Translations under genes and position numbers: made by a program
The notes under the pieces: generated by a model
Told to the model about the DNA's origin: nothing
Databases searched by the model: none
What the model saw: the letters and a program-made list of their open reading frames with translations, nothing else
DNA from: Deltaproteobacteria bacterium
GTDB taxonomy: Bacteria; Myxococcota; Kuafuiibacteriia; Kuafuiibacteriales; Kuafuiibacteriaceae
NCBI GenBank assembly: GCA_020632995.1
Contig: JACKEN010000001.1
Coordinates: forward strand, 590,001-654,000
Direction: 5' to 3'
DNA: 64,000 nucleotides
Shown: piece after piece, positions 25,422 through 33,884 of the stretch
How the letters are laid out: each line of letters begins with the position of its first letter
Position numbering within the stretch: position 1 is the first letter of the stretch

Positions 25422-27145
25422 GCCTCGCCTCGGGGCTGCTCTGGCTGCTGGGCCACCTCCCGGACGACGCGCTCAGGGCGGGGAGCCGGGTCCTGTTCGG
25501 CGGGTCGTGGCGCCGCTTCGAGGCCGCGGTGCGGGACCCGCGAGCGGTGCAGGAGGAGCGCCTGAAGACCATCGTGGCCCGGGCGAAGGACACCGCGTTC
25601 GGCAAGACGTACGGCTTCGCCGACGTGCGCTCCCTCGCCGACTACCAGGCGAAGGTCCCGATCATGGGCTACGAGGGCTTCGAGCCCTTCCTGCTCCGCA
25701 TGGTGGAGGGCGAGAAGAACGTCCTCATCCCCGACGAGCCCTACTTCTTCGGGCGCTCCTCCGGCACCACCGGCACCCCGAAGTACATCCCGGTGACCGA
25801 GGTCTACACCGCCGAGTACCGCCTCCCGCGCCGGGTGTGGGCGCGGCAGGTGATGCAGGCCTTCCCGGGTCTGGTGCGGGGCAAGATCCTCACCGTGCAC
25901 AGCCCCAAGGTCGAGGGCGAGACCCCGGCCGGGGTGCCCTACGGGTCGGTGACGGTGGGCCTCAGCGTGAAGCGGGGCGCGCCGGAGCGGGCGCTGGTGA
26001 CCGGGCCGCTCGACGCGGTGCCGAAGGAGGTCTTCCTCCTCGAGGACTTCGAGCTCAAGTACTACGCGCTGCTCCGGCTCGCCGCGCAGGAGCGGGTGAG
26101 CCTGGCCGCCGCGATCAACCCGTCCACCTTGGTGCTCCTGGCCGAGAAGCTCAACGCCAACGCCGAGCAGCTGGCCGAGGACCTCGAGGCCGGCACCATG
26201 CGGGGCCTCGAGCAGGTGCCCGAGCCCCAGCGCCGGATCTTGCAAGCTCGCTTGCGCAAGGATCGCGCCGCGGCGGGGCGCCTGCGCCGCTCCCGGGCCA
26301 ACCACGGCCGGGTGTTGGCGACCGACCTGTGGCCCGACATCGCGGGGCTTTGCTGCTGGAAGGGCGGCAGCGCCCCGTTCTACCTCGCCCAGCTCCCCCG
26401 CTGGTTCCCGGACCGCGAGGTGATGGACTACGGCTTCCTCGCCACCGAGGGCGGCTTCACCATCCCGCTGTCCACCGAGGGGGCCTCCGGGGTGGTCTCG
26501 GTGCTCGGCCACGTCCTCGAGTTCGTGCCCGAGGACGAGATGGCGGCGGGCGACGTGGGCCGGCCGCTGCTGGCGGACGAGCTCGAGGTGGGCGCGCGCT
26601 ACCGGGTGCTGGTCACCGGCTCCCACGGCCTTTATCGCTACGACATCAACGACGTGGTGGAGTGCACCGGCTACTACGACAAGACGGCTTGCATCGCCTT
26701 CGTGCACAAGGGCGGCAACATGCTCAGCATCACCGGCGAGAAGGTGGGCGAGAGCCACGTGGTCGAGGCGATGGGGCGGGCGGAGGCCGAGACCGGCCTC
26801 GCGTTGGCCGGGTTCTCGGTGAGCTGCCAGCTCTCCCAGCCGCCGCGCTACCTGGTGGGGGTCGAGCCGGTCGAGGACCTGGGCGAGGCCGACGCCCGGC
26901 GCCTCCTCGCCGCGTTCGAGGGCGCGCTGGGGGCGGTGAACATCGAGTACGAGGCCAAGCGCAGCTCCCAGCGCCTGGGGCCGGCTCAGCTGGTGATCCT
27001 CGCCCCGGGCGCGTTCGCGCGGGAGCGGGCCCGCCGGGTCGAGGCGGGGGCCCCCGACAGCCACGTGAAGCCGCCGCACCTCTTGAAGGTGCCCGAGCAC
27101 CTCCTGGCCCTCGGGGTGGCGCGCATGGTGGAGCCCGCGTCATGA
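25418..27145 (+). CDS. GH3 auxin-responsive-family acyl-adenylating enzyme
   Basis: The 575-aa member of the ANL-related GH3 superfamily would adenylate a carboxylate and transfer it to an amine or other acceptor. Motifs: FFGRSSGTTGTPKYIPVT (about residues 109-126), the YGFLATEGGF segment, and GLYRYDINDVVECTGYY followed by GNMLSITGEKVGE. Bacterial GH3 proteins mostly have no assigned substrate, so none is proposed. ATG overlaps the GH57 stop and its own stop overlaps the HAD gene, so translational coupling is likely. Confidence 0.9.
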   Translation: MSLASGLLWLLGHLPDDALRAGSRVLFGGSWRRFEAAVRDPRAVQEERLKTIVARAKDTAFGKTYGFADVRSLADYQAKVPIMGYEGFEPFLLRMVEGEKNVLIPDEPYFFGRSSGTTGTPKYIPVTEVYTAEYRLPRRVWARQVMQAFPGLVRGKILTVHSPKVEGETPAGVPYGSVTVGLSVKRGAPERALVTGPLDAVPKEVFLLEDFELKYYALLRLAAQERVSLAAAINPSTLVLLAEKLNANAEQLAEDLEAGTMRGLEQVPEPQRRILQARLRKDRAAAGRLRRSRANHGRVLATDLWPDIAGLCCWKGGSAPFYLAQLPRWFPDREVMDYGFLATEGGFTIPLSTEGASGVVSVLGHVLEFVPEDEMAAGDVGRPLLADELEVGARYRVLVTGSHGLYRYDINDVVECTGYYDKTACIAFVHKGGNMLSITGEKVGESHVVEAMGRAEAETGLALAGFSVSCQLSQPPRYLVGVEPVEDLGEADARRLLAAFEGALGAVNIEYEAKRSSQRLGPAQLVILAPGAFARERARRVEAGAPDSHVKPPHLLKVPEHLLALGVARMVEPAS

Positions 27146-27834
27146 GCGCGGGGCCGGCCCGGGCGATCTCGCTCGACGTCGACGGCACCCTGTACCGGGT
27201 GCGGCGGCTGACCGTGGCCTGGCGCCTGCGGCACGAGCGGGGGCTCCTGTTGGCCCTGATGGCGGCGCGGGAGAAGATCCGGCACGAGCCGCCGTTCCCC
27301 ACCCGGGCCGCCCTCCACCGGCGGGAGGCGGAGCTGGTGGCGCCGTCCTTCGAGCTGGAGCTCGAGGCCGCCGAGGCCCGGCTCGAGGCCCTGCGGGGGG
27401 AGATCGCGGGCGCGCTCACCGAGCGGATCCGGCCGTTCCCGGGGGTGCGGGGGGCGCTGGAGGCCGCCCACGCCCGGGGGCTGCAGCTCGCGGTGCTCTC
27501 CGACTACGATCCCGACGAGAAGCTGGCGAACCTGGGCCTGGCGGACCTGCCCTGGCGCGTCCGGGTCTCGGCCGAGGGGGAGGGGGCCCTGAAACCCCAC
27601 GCCAGGGCGTTCCTGCGGGTGGCAGAGGCGCTCGAGCTGCCGCCGGGGGAGATCGTCCACGTGGGCGACCGCGAGGACGTGGACACCGAGGGGGCGCTGG
27701 CGGCGGGCCTGCGCGCTTGGCGGTTCGCGGCCAAGAAGGGGCTCCCCACGAAGGCAGAGCGGGCTTTCACGAGGTGGACCCTGGACGTCTTCGCCCCCCT
27801 GTGGGCCCCGCCCAAGCCGTCATCGTCCTCCTGA
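27142..27834 (+). CDS. HAD-superfamily phosphatase-like hydrolase
   Basis: The 230-aa protein has the HAD motif I ISLDVDGTLYRV (nucleophile Asp12, acid Asp14), an alpha-helical cap (about 20-95), motif II LAVLSDYDP (about 115), Lys in LKPHARAF and motif IV HVGDREDVDTEGALAAGLRAW. It is probably a small-molecule phosphatase. Its place at the end of the deoA-pnp-GH57-GH3 run suggests a sugar phosphate or nucleotide substrate; the specificity is unknown. Confidence 0.9.
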   Translation: MSAGPARAISLDVDGTLYRVRRLTVAWRLRHERGLLLALMAAREKIRHEPPFPTRAALHRREAELVAPSFELELEAAEARLEALRGEIAGALTERIRPFPGVRGALEAAHARGLQLAVLSDYDPDEKLANLGLADLPWRVRVSAEGEGALKPHARAFLRVAEALELPPGEIVHVGDREDVDTEGALAAGLRAWRFAAKKGLPTKAERAFTRWTLDVFAPLWAPPKPSSSS

Positions 27835-27892
27835 CGGAGCGGTGGACCTCCCTGATTGCCTGACCCCAGGTTTCGTACTAGGGCAGTCCACC

Positions 27893-28864
27893 ATGTCCCG
27901 CTTCTTCAGCATCATCGTCATCTTCGCCATCCTCGTGGCGGGCGGAGGGTACCTGTGGATGCAGAAGTCCGAGCAGGAGGCCAAGGCCCGCATCGCCGAC
28001 AGGCTGGTGGATGCGCGCCGGACCTTCGCCGACAAGGCCCGCGCCGCGGCCACGGAGGATGACGACGACGACTACCTCCGCAGCATGAAGGGGGCCCTCA
28101 AGGCCTACGACGCCGACCTCAAGGCGGTCTACAAGGACAAGCCCAAGTGGCGTGACCCCGAGGCCTTCAAGAAGCGCGTCGAGGCCGAGTTCAAGGAGGG
28201 CAAGCTCAACGAGGCCCAGCGCAAGTCGATGCTCGAGGGCTATGACATCGTCAAGGACGCCTACGACACGCTGATGGCGGCCAACTGGGAGCCCATCCTG
28301 ACCCAGAAGGGCGAGGGCGACACCCGCTTCGACATGTACAGCATCAAGCGGATCCGCGACGACCAGGGCAACGCGGTGCTCGAGGCCAAGGTGCTGTTCT
28401 GGGGCATCGAGGACAACACCCGCATGACCTGGGGCGACATCGCGCTGCGCTACTGGGTGAAGCGGATGAAGGAGGTCAAGCAGGGCAAGAAGACGGTCGA
28501 GGAGGAGGTGGAGGAGGTCCTCGGCAAGGCCGACGGCGACGCCACCCCGCGCCTGATCCTGCAGGACCCCAAGAAGTACATCGACGAGTTCCCGTCGTTC
28601 GTGTCGGTCGGCTACATCTGGCTCCCGGTCATGCCGCGCGAGTCCCACGCGATGGACATCGAGTACAGCTACTCGGCCAAGAAGGGCGGCGGGAAGCACG
28701 ACACCCAGCTCAAGTGGGAGAAGTTCGCGATCCCGGAGCGCTGGAAGCTCAAGGAGGGCGAGGCGTGGGAGGCCGACGTGGTCGAGGCCACCGAGGACGA
28801 GATCGCCGGCACCTCGCCCGACGCGGGGGTCGAGGAAGAAGCCAAGGACGAGGCCGAGGAGTAG
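27893..28864 (+). CDS. membrane-anchored charged protein of unknown function
   Basis: The 323-aa protein has an N-terminal hydrophobic segment (residues 4-22) serving as a membrane anchor or uncleaved signal. A highly charged helical part follows (residues 25-120, rich in Lys/Glu/Asp/Ala), then a folded region around 130-290 with no recognised domain, and an acidic tail. The ATG was chosen because it places the hydrophobic segment at the N-terminus; an earlier in-frame start would bury it. It lies in an isolated gene slot after the HAD gene. Confidence 0.75.
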   Translation: MSRFFSIIVIFAILVAGGGYLWMQKSEQEAKARIADRLVDARRTFADKARAAATEDDDDDYLRSMKGALKAYDADLKAVYKDKPKWRDPEAFKKRVEAEFKEGKLNEAQRKSMLEGYDIVKDAYDTLMAANWEPILTQKGEGDTRFDMYSIKRIRDDQGNAVLEAKVLFWGIEDNTRMTWGDIALRYWVKRMKEVKQGKKTVEEEVEEVLGKADGDATPRLILQDPKKYIDEFPSFVSVGYIWLPVMPRESHAMDIEYSYSAKKGGGKHDTQLKWEKFAIPERWKLKEGEAWEADVVEATEDEIAGTSPDAGVEEEAKDEAEE

Positions 28865-28871
28865 CCCCCGG

Positions 28872-29456
28872 CTACGGCGGCAGCGCCACCCGCACCCGGT
28901 AGTGGCCGCCCTCGCCGGGCGCCACCTGGCCCCGCCAACGGCGGCGGCCGAGCGCCACCGAGACCTCCAGCGGCCCGCCCTCACCCGGGGCCGCGGTCAC
29001 CAGCGGCGTCTTTCCCAACACCAGGCCTCCGACCTCGACCTCGGCTCCGCTCGGGGTGCTGAGGACTGTCAAGACAGGTTGCGAAGCGCCGGGCCTCGGC
29101 GCCTCCTCGGGCGGTGCGCGGGGTGGGGCGGGCAGCGGGACGCCGCCGCGGGGGTCCGGTCGGGCCTTGGGGGCCGGGGGCGGCTCCCGGGTCGAGGCGG
29201 TCACCACGACCGCGCCGACGACCACGGCCAGCCCCAGCGCCACCGTCCATATCGCGCGCCGGTTCCGGGGGTCGCCGGGGGCCTCGGTCGGGGCAGCCGG
29301 GGATGCGTCGAGGGCGCTGACGAGCTCCTGGGCGGAGAAGTCGAGCGCGGGGCCCGGTGGGGCCTCGGGCGGGGCCGCGGGGCGCAGGTCCGGCGTCTCG
29401 TCCAGCGGCCCCACGATGTCCGCCCAACCGCGGTCCCTGCCGTCGTCGCGCCCCAC
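28872..29456 (-). CDS. membrane protein with C-terminal PEGA-like domain
   Basis: The 194-aa product from a GTG start has a Pro/Ala-rich cytosolic segment, one transmembrane helix (about residues 66-86, IWTVALGLAVVVGAVVV), a Pro-rich linker, and a C-terminal PEGA-type domain (VLTVLSTPSGAEVEVGGLVLGKTPL). PEGA domains are common in surface-associated proteins. A longer start at 29549 would overlap the divergent gene and adds an Arg/Pro-rich segment, so I prefer the shorter form. The start is uncertain. Confidence 0.68.
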   Translation of the reverse strand: MGRDDGRDRGWADIVGPLDETPDLRPAAPPEAPPGPALDFSAQELVSALDASPAAPTEAPGDPRNRRAIWTVALGLAVVVGAVVVTASTREPPPAPKARPDPRGGVPLPAPPRAPPEEAPRPGASQPVLTVLSTPSGAEVEVGGLVLGKTPLVTAAPGEGGPLEVSVALGRRRWRGQVAPGEGGHYRVRVALPP

Positions 29457-29547
29457 CTCGCCACGGTACCCCTCGCCCGGCCGCGGGCGCCATGTGTGGC
29501 GTGGACGCGCTGCGCGCGATGTCTCATGCTTCGACGCGGCGAGGCCC

Positions 29548-29829
29548 ATGAGGACCCAGATCAGGAACCGACTCTGGAGCGCGGCGACCCGCGCCCTGTT
29601 CGACGCGGACGCCGACACCGAGCGGGTGCTCGAGGTGGTGTCGGAGGTGCAGCAGCTGCGGGTGTGGGCGGAGGAGCTCCAGGGCGCGATGCTCCACCTG
29701 ATCGCGCTGCCGACGCGGCAGGACGTGCGGCGCCTGCACCGGCGGGTGACCTCGCTCAGGGAGCGGGTGGCGGAGCTCGATCGCGCCCTCGCGGCGATCG
29801 AGACCGAGCGACGCGACTCACGACCGTAG
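29548..29829 (+). CDS. small coiled-coil protein
   Basis: The 93-aa acidic/basic helical protein has heptad-like patterns over nearly all of its length (for example VLEVVSEVQQLRVWAEELQ and LHRRVTSLRERVAELDRALAAIE). There is no membrane segment or known domain. It resembles small polymer-granule or scaffold-associated helical proteins in general form only. It is divergent from the PEGA gene. Confidence 0.65.
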   Translation: MRTQIRNRLWSAATRALFDADADTERVLEVVSEVQQLRVWAEELQGAMLHLIALPTRQDVRRLHRRVTSLRERVAELDRALAAIETERRDSRP

Positions 29830-29850
29830 CGCGCAGTCGGGCAGACGCGT

Positions 29851-29894
29851 CCGGTCGTGGACGTGAGCGTGAGCGTGGACGTGGACGAACTATT
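29851..29894 (+). repeat. CGTG-hexamer intergenic repeat, copy A
   Basis: CCGGTCGTGGACGTGAGCGT is followed by more CGTGxx steps and ends GGACGAACTATT. It shares about 35 positions with copy B (44555-44592) and a core with copy C (51734-51757). It sits between convergent gene ends and supplies the stop codon of the minus-strand phosphoesterase gene. Confidence 0.75.
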
Positions 29895-30960
29895 CGGCCG
29901 GAGCGGGGACCCGGAACACGTCGAAGGACGCCTTGCCACCGTCGACCGTCATCACCGCGGCCATGCCGGTCGAGCGGGAGCCGTCGTTCATCTCCCAGCT
30001 CACCGCGTCGATCGCGCCGGGGTTCAAGAAGAGCACATCGGAGGGCGTGCCCGGCTTCACCAGGCTCTGGCCGGTGCGATCGGTGCCCTTTCCGCCCGCC
30101 TCCTGGATGTTGGAGAAGATGCCCAGCTTCACCCCGCTCTCCTCGATCAGGCGGGAGAGGTTGGCGTCACCGACGTTGGCCTGCTCGAGGGTGCGGTCGA
30201 GGGCCTCCGAGCCCTCCTGACGCGGGGGGCCGTGGCTCACGAGCACCACCGGGGAGGTGCCGGCCGCCTTGATCACCGCCTTGGTGCCGCTGAGGTCGGC
30301 CGGGAAGTACTGGCAGCCGTCCTCGGCGTGGATGTAGGCCTTGTCGTAGTAGCCGGGGATCGAGACGAGGGCCACGTCGTCGAGCTTCACCAGGCGGGCC
30401 TGGTTCATGTCGACCACGTTGGGCGAGGCGGCGGAGATCGCCTTGAGGGCGTTCGAGTAGTCCGACTTCTTCTCGCGGTTGCCGATGATCGTGAAGACCG
30501 GCAGGCCGGTGGCGGCCACCGGCTTCAGCACGTTCTCGATCTGGCTCTGGCTCTCGCCCAGATCACCCACCACGACGATCGCGTCGGCGCCCTTGTCCTT
30601 GAAGAAGGCCAGGGCCGCCGCGATGTTCGCGAGGTTGTCCTCGGTGTCCTCCTTGATGTTGGCCAGCACCCCGAGCACCGCCTTGGCGTCCTCGTCGTGG
30701 CTGGTCTCGACCACCTGCGTGCCGGTCTGCTGGAAGGCGCGCTCGCCGGCCTGGAACGTCTTCGGCTCGCCCGCCGGGTTCCAGGCCGCCATGCAGAGCG
30801 GGTCCGCGGAGCCGGCCGGGGTCTTGGCGACCTCCTTGGGCGCCGTCGCGGCCTTCGGGGCCTCGGGGGCCTTCTCCTTCTTGGCCGGGCAGCCGAAGGC
30901 CAGCGGGAGCGCCACGAGGGCGCTCGCGAGGGGGAGGGGGCGGAGGCGAGAGCGGTGCAT
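29890..30960 (-). CDS. lipoprotein metallophosphoesterase
   Basis: The 356-aa protein has a lipobox (PLAFGC; lipidated Cys at about residue 23) and a Lys/Ala/Pro-rich spacer. A calcineurin-like phosphoesterase fold follows: IVVVGDLGESQSQIENVL, FTIIGNREK (the usual GNHD/E is altered to GNRE), and VSHGPPRQEGS. The N-terminal metal motif DxH is not obvious, so activity is uncertain. The start at 30960 gives the lipoprotein signal; the upstream in-frame sequence is not signal-like. Confidence 0.8.
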   Translation of the reverse strand: MHRSRLRPLPLASALVALPLAFGCPAKKEKAPEAPKAATAPKEVAKTPAGSADPLCMAAWNPAGEPKTFQAGERAFQQTGTQVVETSHDEDAKAVLGVLANIKEDTEDNLANIAAALAFFKDKGADAIVVVGDLGESQSQIENVLKPVAATGLPVFTIIGNREKKSDYSNALKAISAASPNVVDMNQARLVKLDDVALVSIPGYYDKAYIHAEDGCQYFPADLSGTKAVIKAAGTSPVVLVSHGPPRQEGSEALDRTLEQANVGDANLSRLIEESGVKLGIFSNIQEAGGKGTDRTGQSLVKPGTPSDVLFLNPGAIDAVSWEMNDGSRSTGMAAVMTVDGGKASFDVFRVPAPAE

Positions 30961-31058
30961 GGCCGCGGACCTTAGCCAGGGCCTCGGAATCCCGCAAGGC
31001 TGGTGGTGGGGCGGGAAGGTGACTTGCAAACACCCGGCTGTCGTCCACACTGTGAGGC

Positions 31059-33158
31059 GTGCGCGCGCGCGTGGCGGTCGGGGCGTGGGCCCTGCTCCTG
31101 GCGGTGGGGTGTGGTGGAAGCGCACCTTCCGACCCTGGTCCCCAGCTGGAGGTGACCCCGCCGGTGCTCGAGCTCGGGGTGGTGCGCCTCGGCGCCGCCG
31201 CTCGCCGGCGCTTGGTGCTGCGAAACCTGGCCGATCGCCGCCGGTCCCTCGAGGTGTGGATCGGGGGTGAGCTGGCCACCGATCTGACGGTGGACGCGGC
31301 CCCGGCCGCGCTCCTCGCGATGAACGACGGGGCGGTGGACCTCGTCTTCCGGCCGCAGGTGGTGGGCACCCGGCTGGGCTCGCTCTTCGTCGAGGCGGAG
31401 GGGGCGGCGCCGGTCGAGGTGTCGGTGGCGGGCACCGGCGCCCGCTCCGCCCTGCGGGTGACGCCCGAGGTGCTGGACGTCGGCGCGGCGCTCCTCGGCA
31501 CCCCGGTGACCGCGACGGTGGCCCTCCACAACGAGGGCGCGGTGCCCATCCGCGTGGTGGCGGTGGGCCGGGAGGGCACGAGCGCGTTCACCGCCACCCT
31601 GGACGGGGCGCTGGAGCTGGTGCCCGGCGCCCGCGGCGAGCTCCAGGTGGTGTTTCGGCCGCAGTTCGGTGGCCTCCACGAGGGCCGCATGTACCTGGTG
31701 GAGGACGACCCCGACGCCGACACCCCGTACTTTCGGGTGCGCGGGGAGGGCCTGGTCTCGCTCCTCGAGGCCTCGCCGACGAGCCTGGACTTCGCCGGCA
31801 CCGCGGTGGGGACCACCCGGGCCCGGTCGGTGGAGGTCCGGAACGTGGGGGCGGCGCCGCTCGAGCTCCTGGCCCCGGTCCTGGTCCCTGCCGACGCGCC
31901 GTTCGTCGTCACCCCAGACCAGGCCCTGCCCGCCACCCTCGGCTCGGGCGAGGCGATCGCGCTCGAGGTCGGCTACCGCCCCACCGGGGCCAGGGCCAAC
32001 ACGGCGGCCCTCAACCTCTGGGAGGCCGGGGGAGGATGGGCGCAAGTCTTCTTGACGGGCTACGGTCGCTCGACCGCCAACGCCGAGGTGCGCATGCCGA
32101 GCCGGATCGACTTCGGTGAGGTGCCGGTGGGGGTCACCGCGCGGCGGGGGCTGGTGGTGGAGAACCGGGGGGCCGCCTCGGCGGACCTCGTGGCCCCGTT
32201 CCCCGCCCCGGGCGGGCCCTTCGGCGCGGTGCTGCCCCTGCCGGTGGGCTTTCGGCTGGTCGCGGGGGCCTGGCACGCGGCAGACCTGACGTGGACCCCG
32301 GAGGCGCCCGGCCCGGTGAGCGCACGGCTGGTGCTCCACACCACGGATCCGCAGCACCCCGACGTGGCGGTGGAGGTGGTGGGCCGAGGCGTGTCGACGG
32401 GCCCCTCCCGCCACCTCCTGGTGCGCGACGAGCTCGCGTTCGGGTTCGTGCCCCGCGGGCGCCACCGAACCGGCCGTGTGTCATTGCTGAGCGTGGGCTC
32501 GGACCCGGTGGTGGTGGAGGGAGTGGCGCTCCTCGACGACGCGGGGGGGCGGCTCTCGCTCACTCCGGGGGCGTGGCCCCTGGCCCTCGCGCCGGGGGCG
32601 CGGGCGGCGGTGCAGGTGGGCTTCCTCGATCCGCTCGGGGCGCTCGGGCCATCGCAGGGCGTCCTGCAGATCCTCACCGACGTCGGGGCGGAGCGGGTGA
32701 CCGTGACCGCCACGACCGCGCTGTCCGAGCCGACCGTGAACCCGCTGGTGATCCGGGCGGAGTGGGACCCTGGACGAGATGCGCAGGTGATCTTGCATCT
32801 GGTGCGGTCGGGCGGAGAGGCCTTCGACGTCCCGGACGACGTCACCGCCTGCCGACCGGGGGCGGACCTGCAGGGGTTCGGGGTCAGCTACGCCGGCTAT
32901 GACGAGGGCCCTGGCTGGGCGCAGGTCGAGGTGTACCTCCAGGACGCCCCGCAGGACGCGGTGTACGTGCACCACGCGGGCGGTGCGCAGTCGGTGGACG
33001 TGCTGGTCACCGCCACGGATGGCGAGGGCGGGGTGGGGGCGGCCCAGCGGGTGATCGGCCCGGGCGAGCTCTGGCGGGCGGGGATCGTCGACGTGCTGCA
33101 GGGGACCTTCGAGGGCCCGGGGCGCCCGGAGCCCTCGCCCCACCAGGACTGTTACTGA
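31059..33158 (+). CDS. lipoprotein with tandem ASH/choice-of-anchor-type Ig-like domains
   Basis: The 699-aa protein has a lipoprotein signal (LLLAVGC near residue 18) followed by at least five ~105-residue repeats. Each opens with the pattern L.V.P..LDVG....G....V.L.N.G (examples begin near residues 28, 135, 240, 345, 450). Such domains are found in many extracellular proteins of myxobacteria. No catalytic domain was seen. It probably acts as a surface or adhesive scaffold. Start is GTG. Confidence 0.85.
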   Translation: MRARVAVGAWALLLAVGCGGSAPSDPGPQLEVTPPVLELGVVRLGAAARRRLVLRNLADRRRSLEVWIGGELATDLTVDAAPAALLAMNDGAVDLVFRPQVVGTRLGSLFVEAEGAAPVEVSVAGTGARSALRVTPEVLDVGAALLGTPVTATVALHNEGAVPIRVVAVGREGTSAFTATLDGALELVPGARGELQVVFRPQFGGLHEGRMYLVEDDPDADTPYFRVRGEGLVSLLEASPTSLDFAGTAVGTTRARSVEVRNVGAAPLELLAPVLVPADAPFVVTPDQALPATLGSGEAIALEVGYRPTGARANTAALNLWEAGGGWAQVFLTGYGRSTANAEVRMPSRIDFGEVPVGVTARRGLVVENRGAASADLVAPFPAPGGPFGAVLPLPVGFRLVAGAWHAADLTWTPEAPGPVSARLVLHTTDPQHPDVAVEVVGRGVSTGPSRHLLVRDELAFGFVPRGRHRTGRVSLLSVGSDPVVVEGVALLDDAGGRLSLTPGAWPLALAPGARAAVQVGFLDPLGALGPSQGVLQILTDVGAERVTVTATTALSEPTVNPLVIRAEWDPGRDAQVILHLVRSGGEAFDVPDDVTACRPGADLQGFGVSYAGYDEGPGWAQVEVYLQDAPQDAVYVHHAGGAQSVDVLVTATDGEGGVGAAQRVIGPGELWRAGIVDVLQGTFEGPGRPEPSPHQDCY

Positions 33159-33170
33159 GCAACCTGCTAT

Positions 33171-33608
33171 ATGCTCCCAGGGGTGACGGAGGAGGACGCG
33201 GGCGCCCGCTGGGCAGAGGAGCAGCGGGCCCTGGCCCGGGCCCTGGGGGTGTCGCTCGAGGCCTGGCTCGACGCCCTGGATCGGGCCGGCCGGAGCGGCC
33301 CCGGCCTCACCGCCGCGGTGATCGGCGCCGCCATGGCCCGCGGGCTCGGGATGGGGGTGCTCGCGGATCTCAACGGCCCCGCGCTGGCGCAGCGGGCGCG
33401 ATCGCTGGTCGATCCGACCCCGCCGCGGGCCAAGAACCCGATCATCCGAGAGGCGATCCGACGCGCAGGGGAGCTGCCCGAGGGCGGCGGCACGGAGCGC
33501 CTGCGGCGCCGGCGCGAGGCGGTCTCGGCCCCTCGTCGGGGCGCGGGCTCGGCCGGCGTCTCGGCCACCACCGCCACCCCGGACGCCCCGGGGGAGGACG
33601 ACGCGTGA
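33171..33608 (+). CDS. hypothetical protein
   Basis: The 145-aa Ala/Arg/Gly-rich product has a helical N-terminal ~90 residues and a basic, probably disordered C-terminal tail. No domain or membrane segment was recognised. It overlaps the next gene by 4 bp, so the two are probably coupled. An alternative GTG at 33183 with a shorter N-terminus is possible. Confidence 0.65.
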   Translation: MLPGVTEEDAGARWAEEQRALARALGVSLEAWLDALDRAGRSGPGLTAAVIGAAMARGLGMGVLADLNGPALAQRARSLVDPTPPRAKNPIIREAIRRAGELPEGGGTERLRRRREAVSAPRRGAGSAGVSATTATPDAPGEDDA

Positions 33609-33868
33609 GCCTCAGGGACAAGCTCAGGTCCCAGCGGACCTTCGACGTGGACGACCAGGTGAAGAAGGTCCTGGCGAAGTGGAGCAAGGAGCGCTCCACC
33701 GAGGGTGGGGGCCTCAAGAACCTGGAGCGGGCGGTGAAGAAGCTCAACGGACCGCAGCGGGCGTTGTTGGTGGAGCGGATGGCGGAGATCTCGCTCGGGC
33801 TCCTGTTCGTGATGGAGACCCAGGAGGCCCGGGCGGCGGCTGCGGCTGAGGCGGAAGCCGAGGAATAG
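33605..33868 (+). CDS. small hypothetical protein
   Basis: The 87-aa protein has a Lys/Arg-rich helical body (VKKVLAKWSKERS...NLERAVKKLNGPQ) and an Ala/Glu tail. There is no signal peptide or known domain. It is coupled to the upstream gene by a 4-bp overlap, and the pair may act together. It ends 16 nt before the convergent aminopeptidase gene. Confidence 0.65.
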   Translation: MSLRDKLRSQRTFDVDDQVKKVLAKWSKERSTEGGGLKNLERAVKKLNGPQRALLVERMAEISLGLLFVMETQEARAAAAAEAEAEE

Positions 33869-33884
33869 CGCGGCGGATTGGGCG

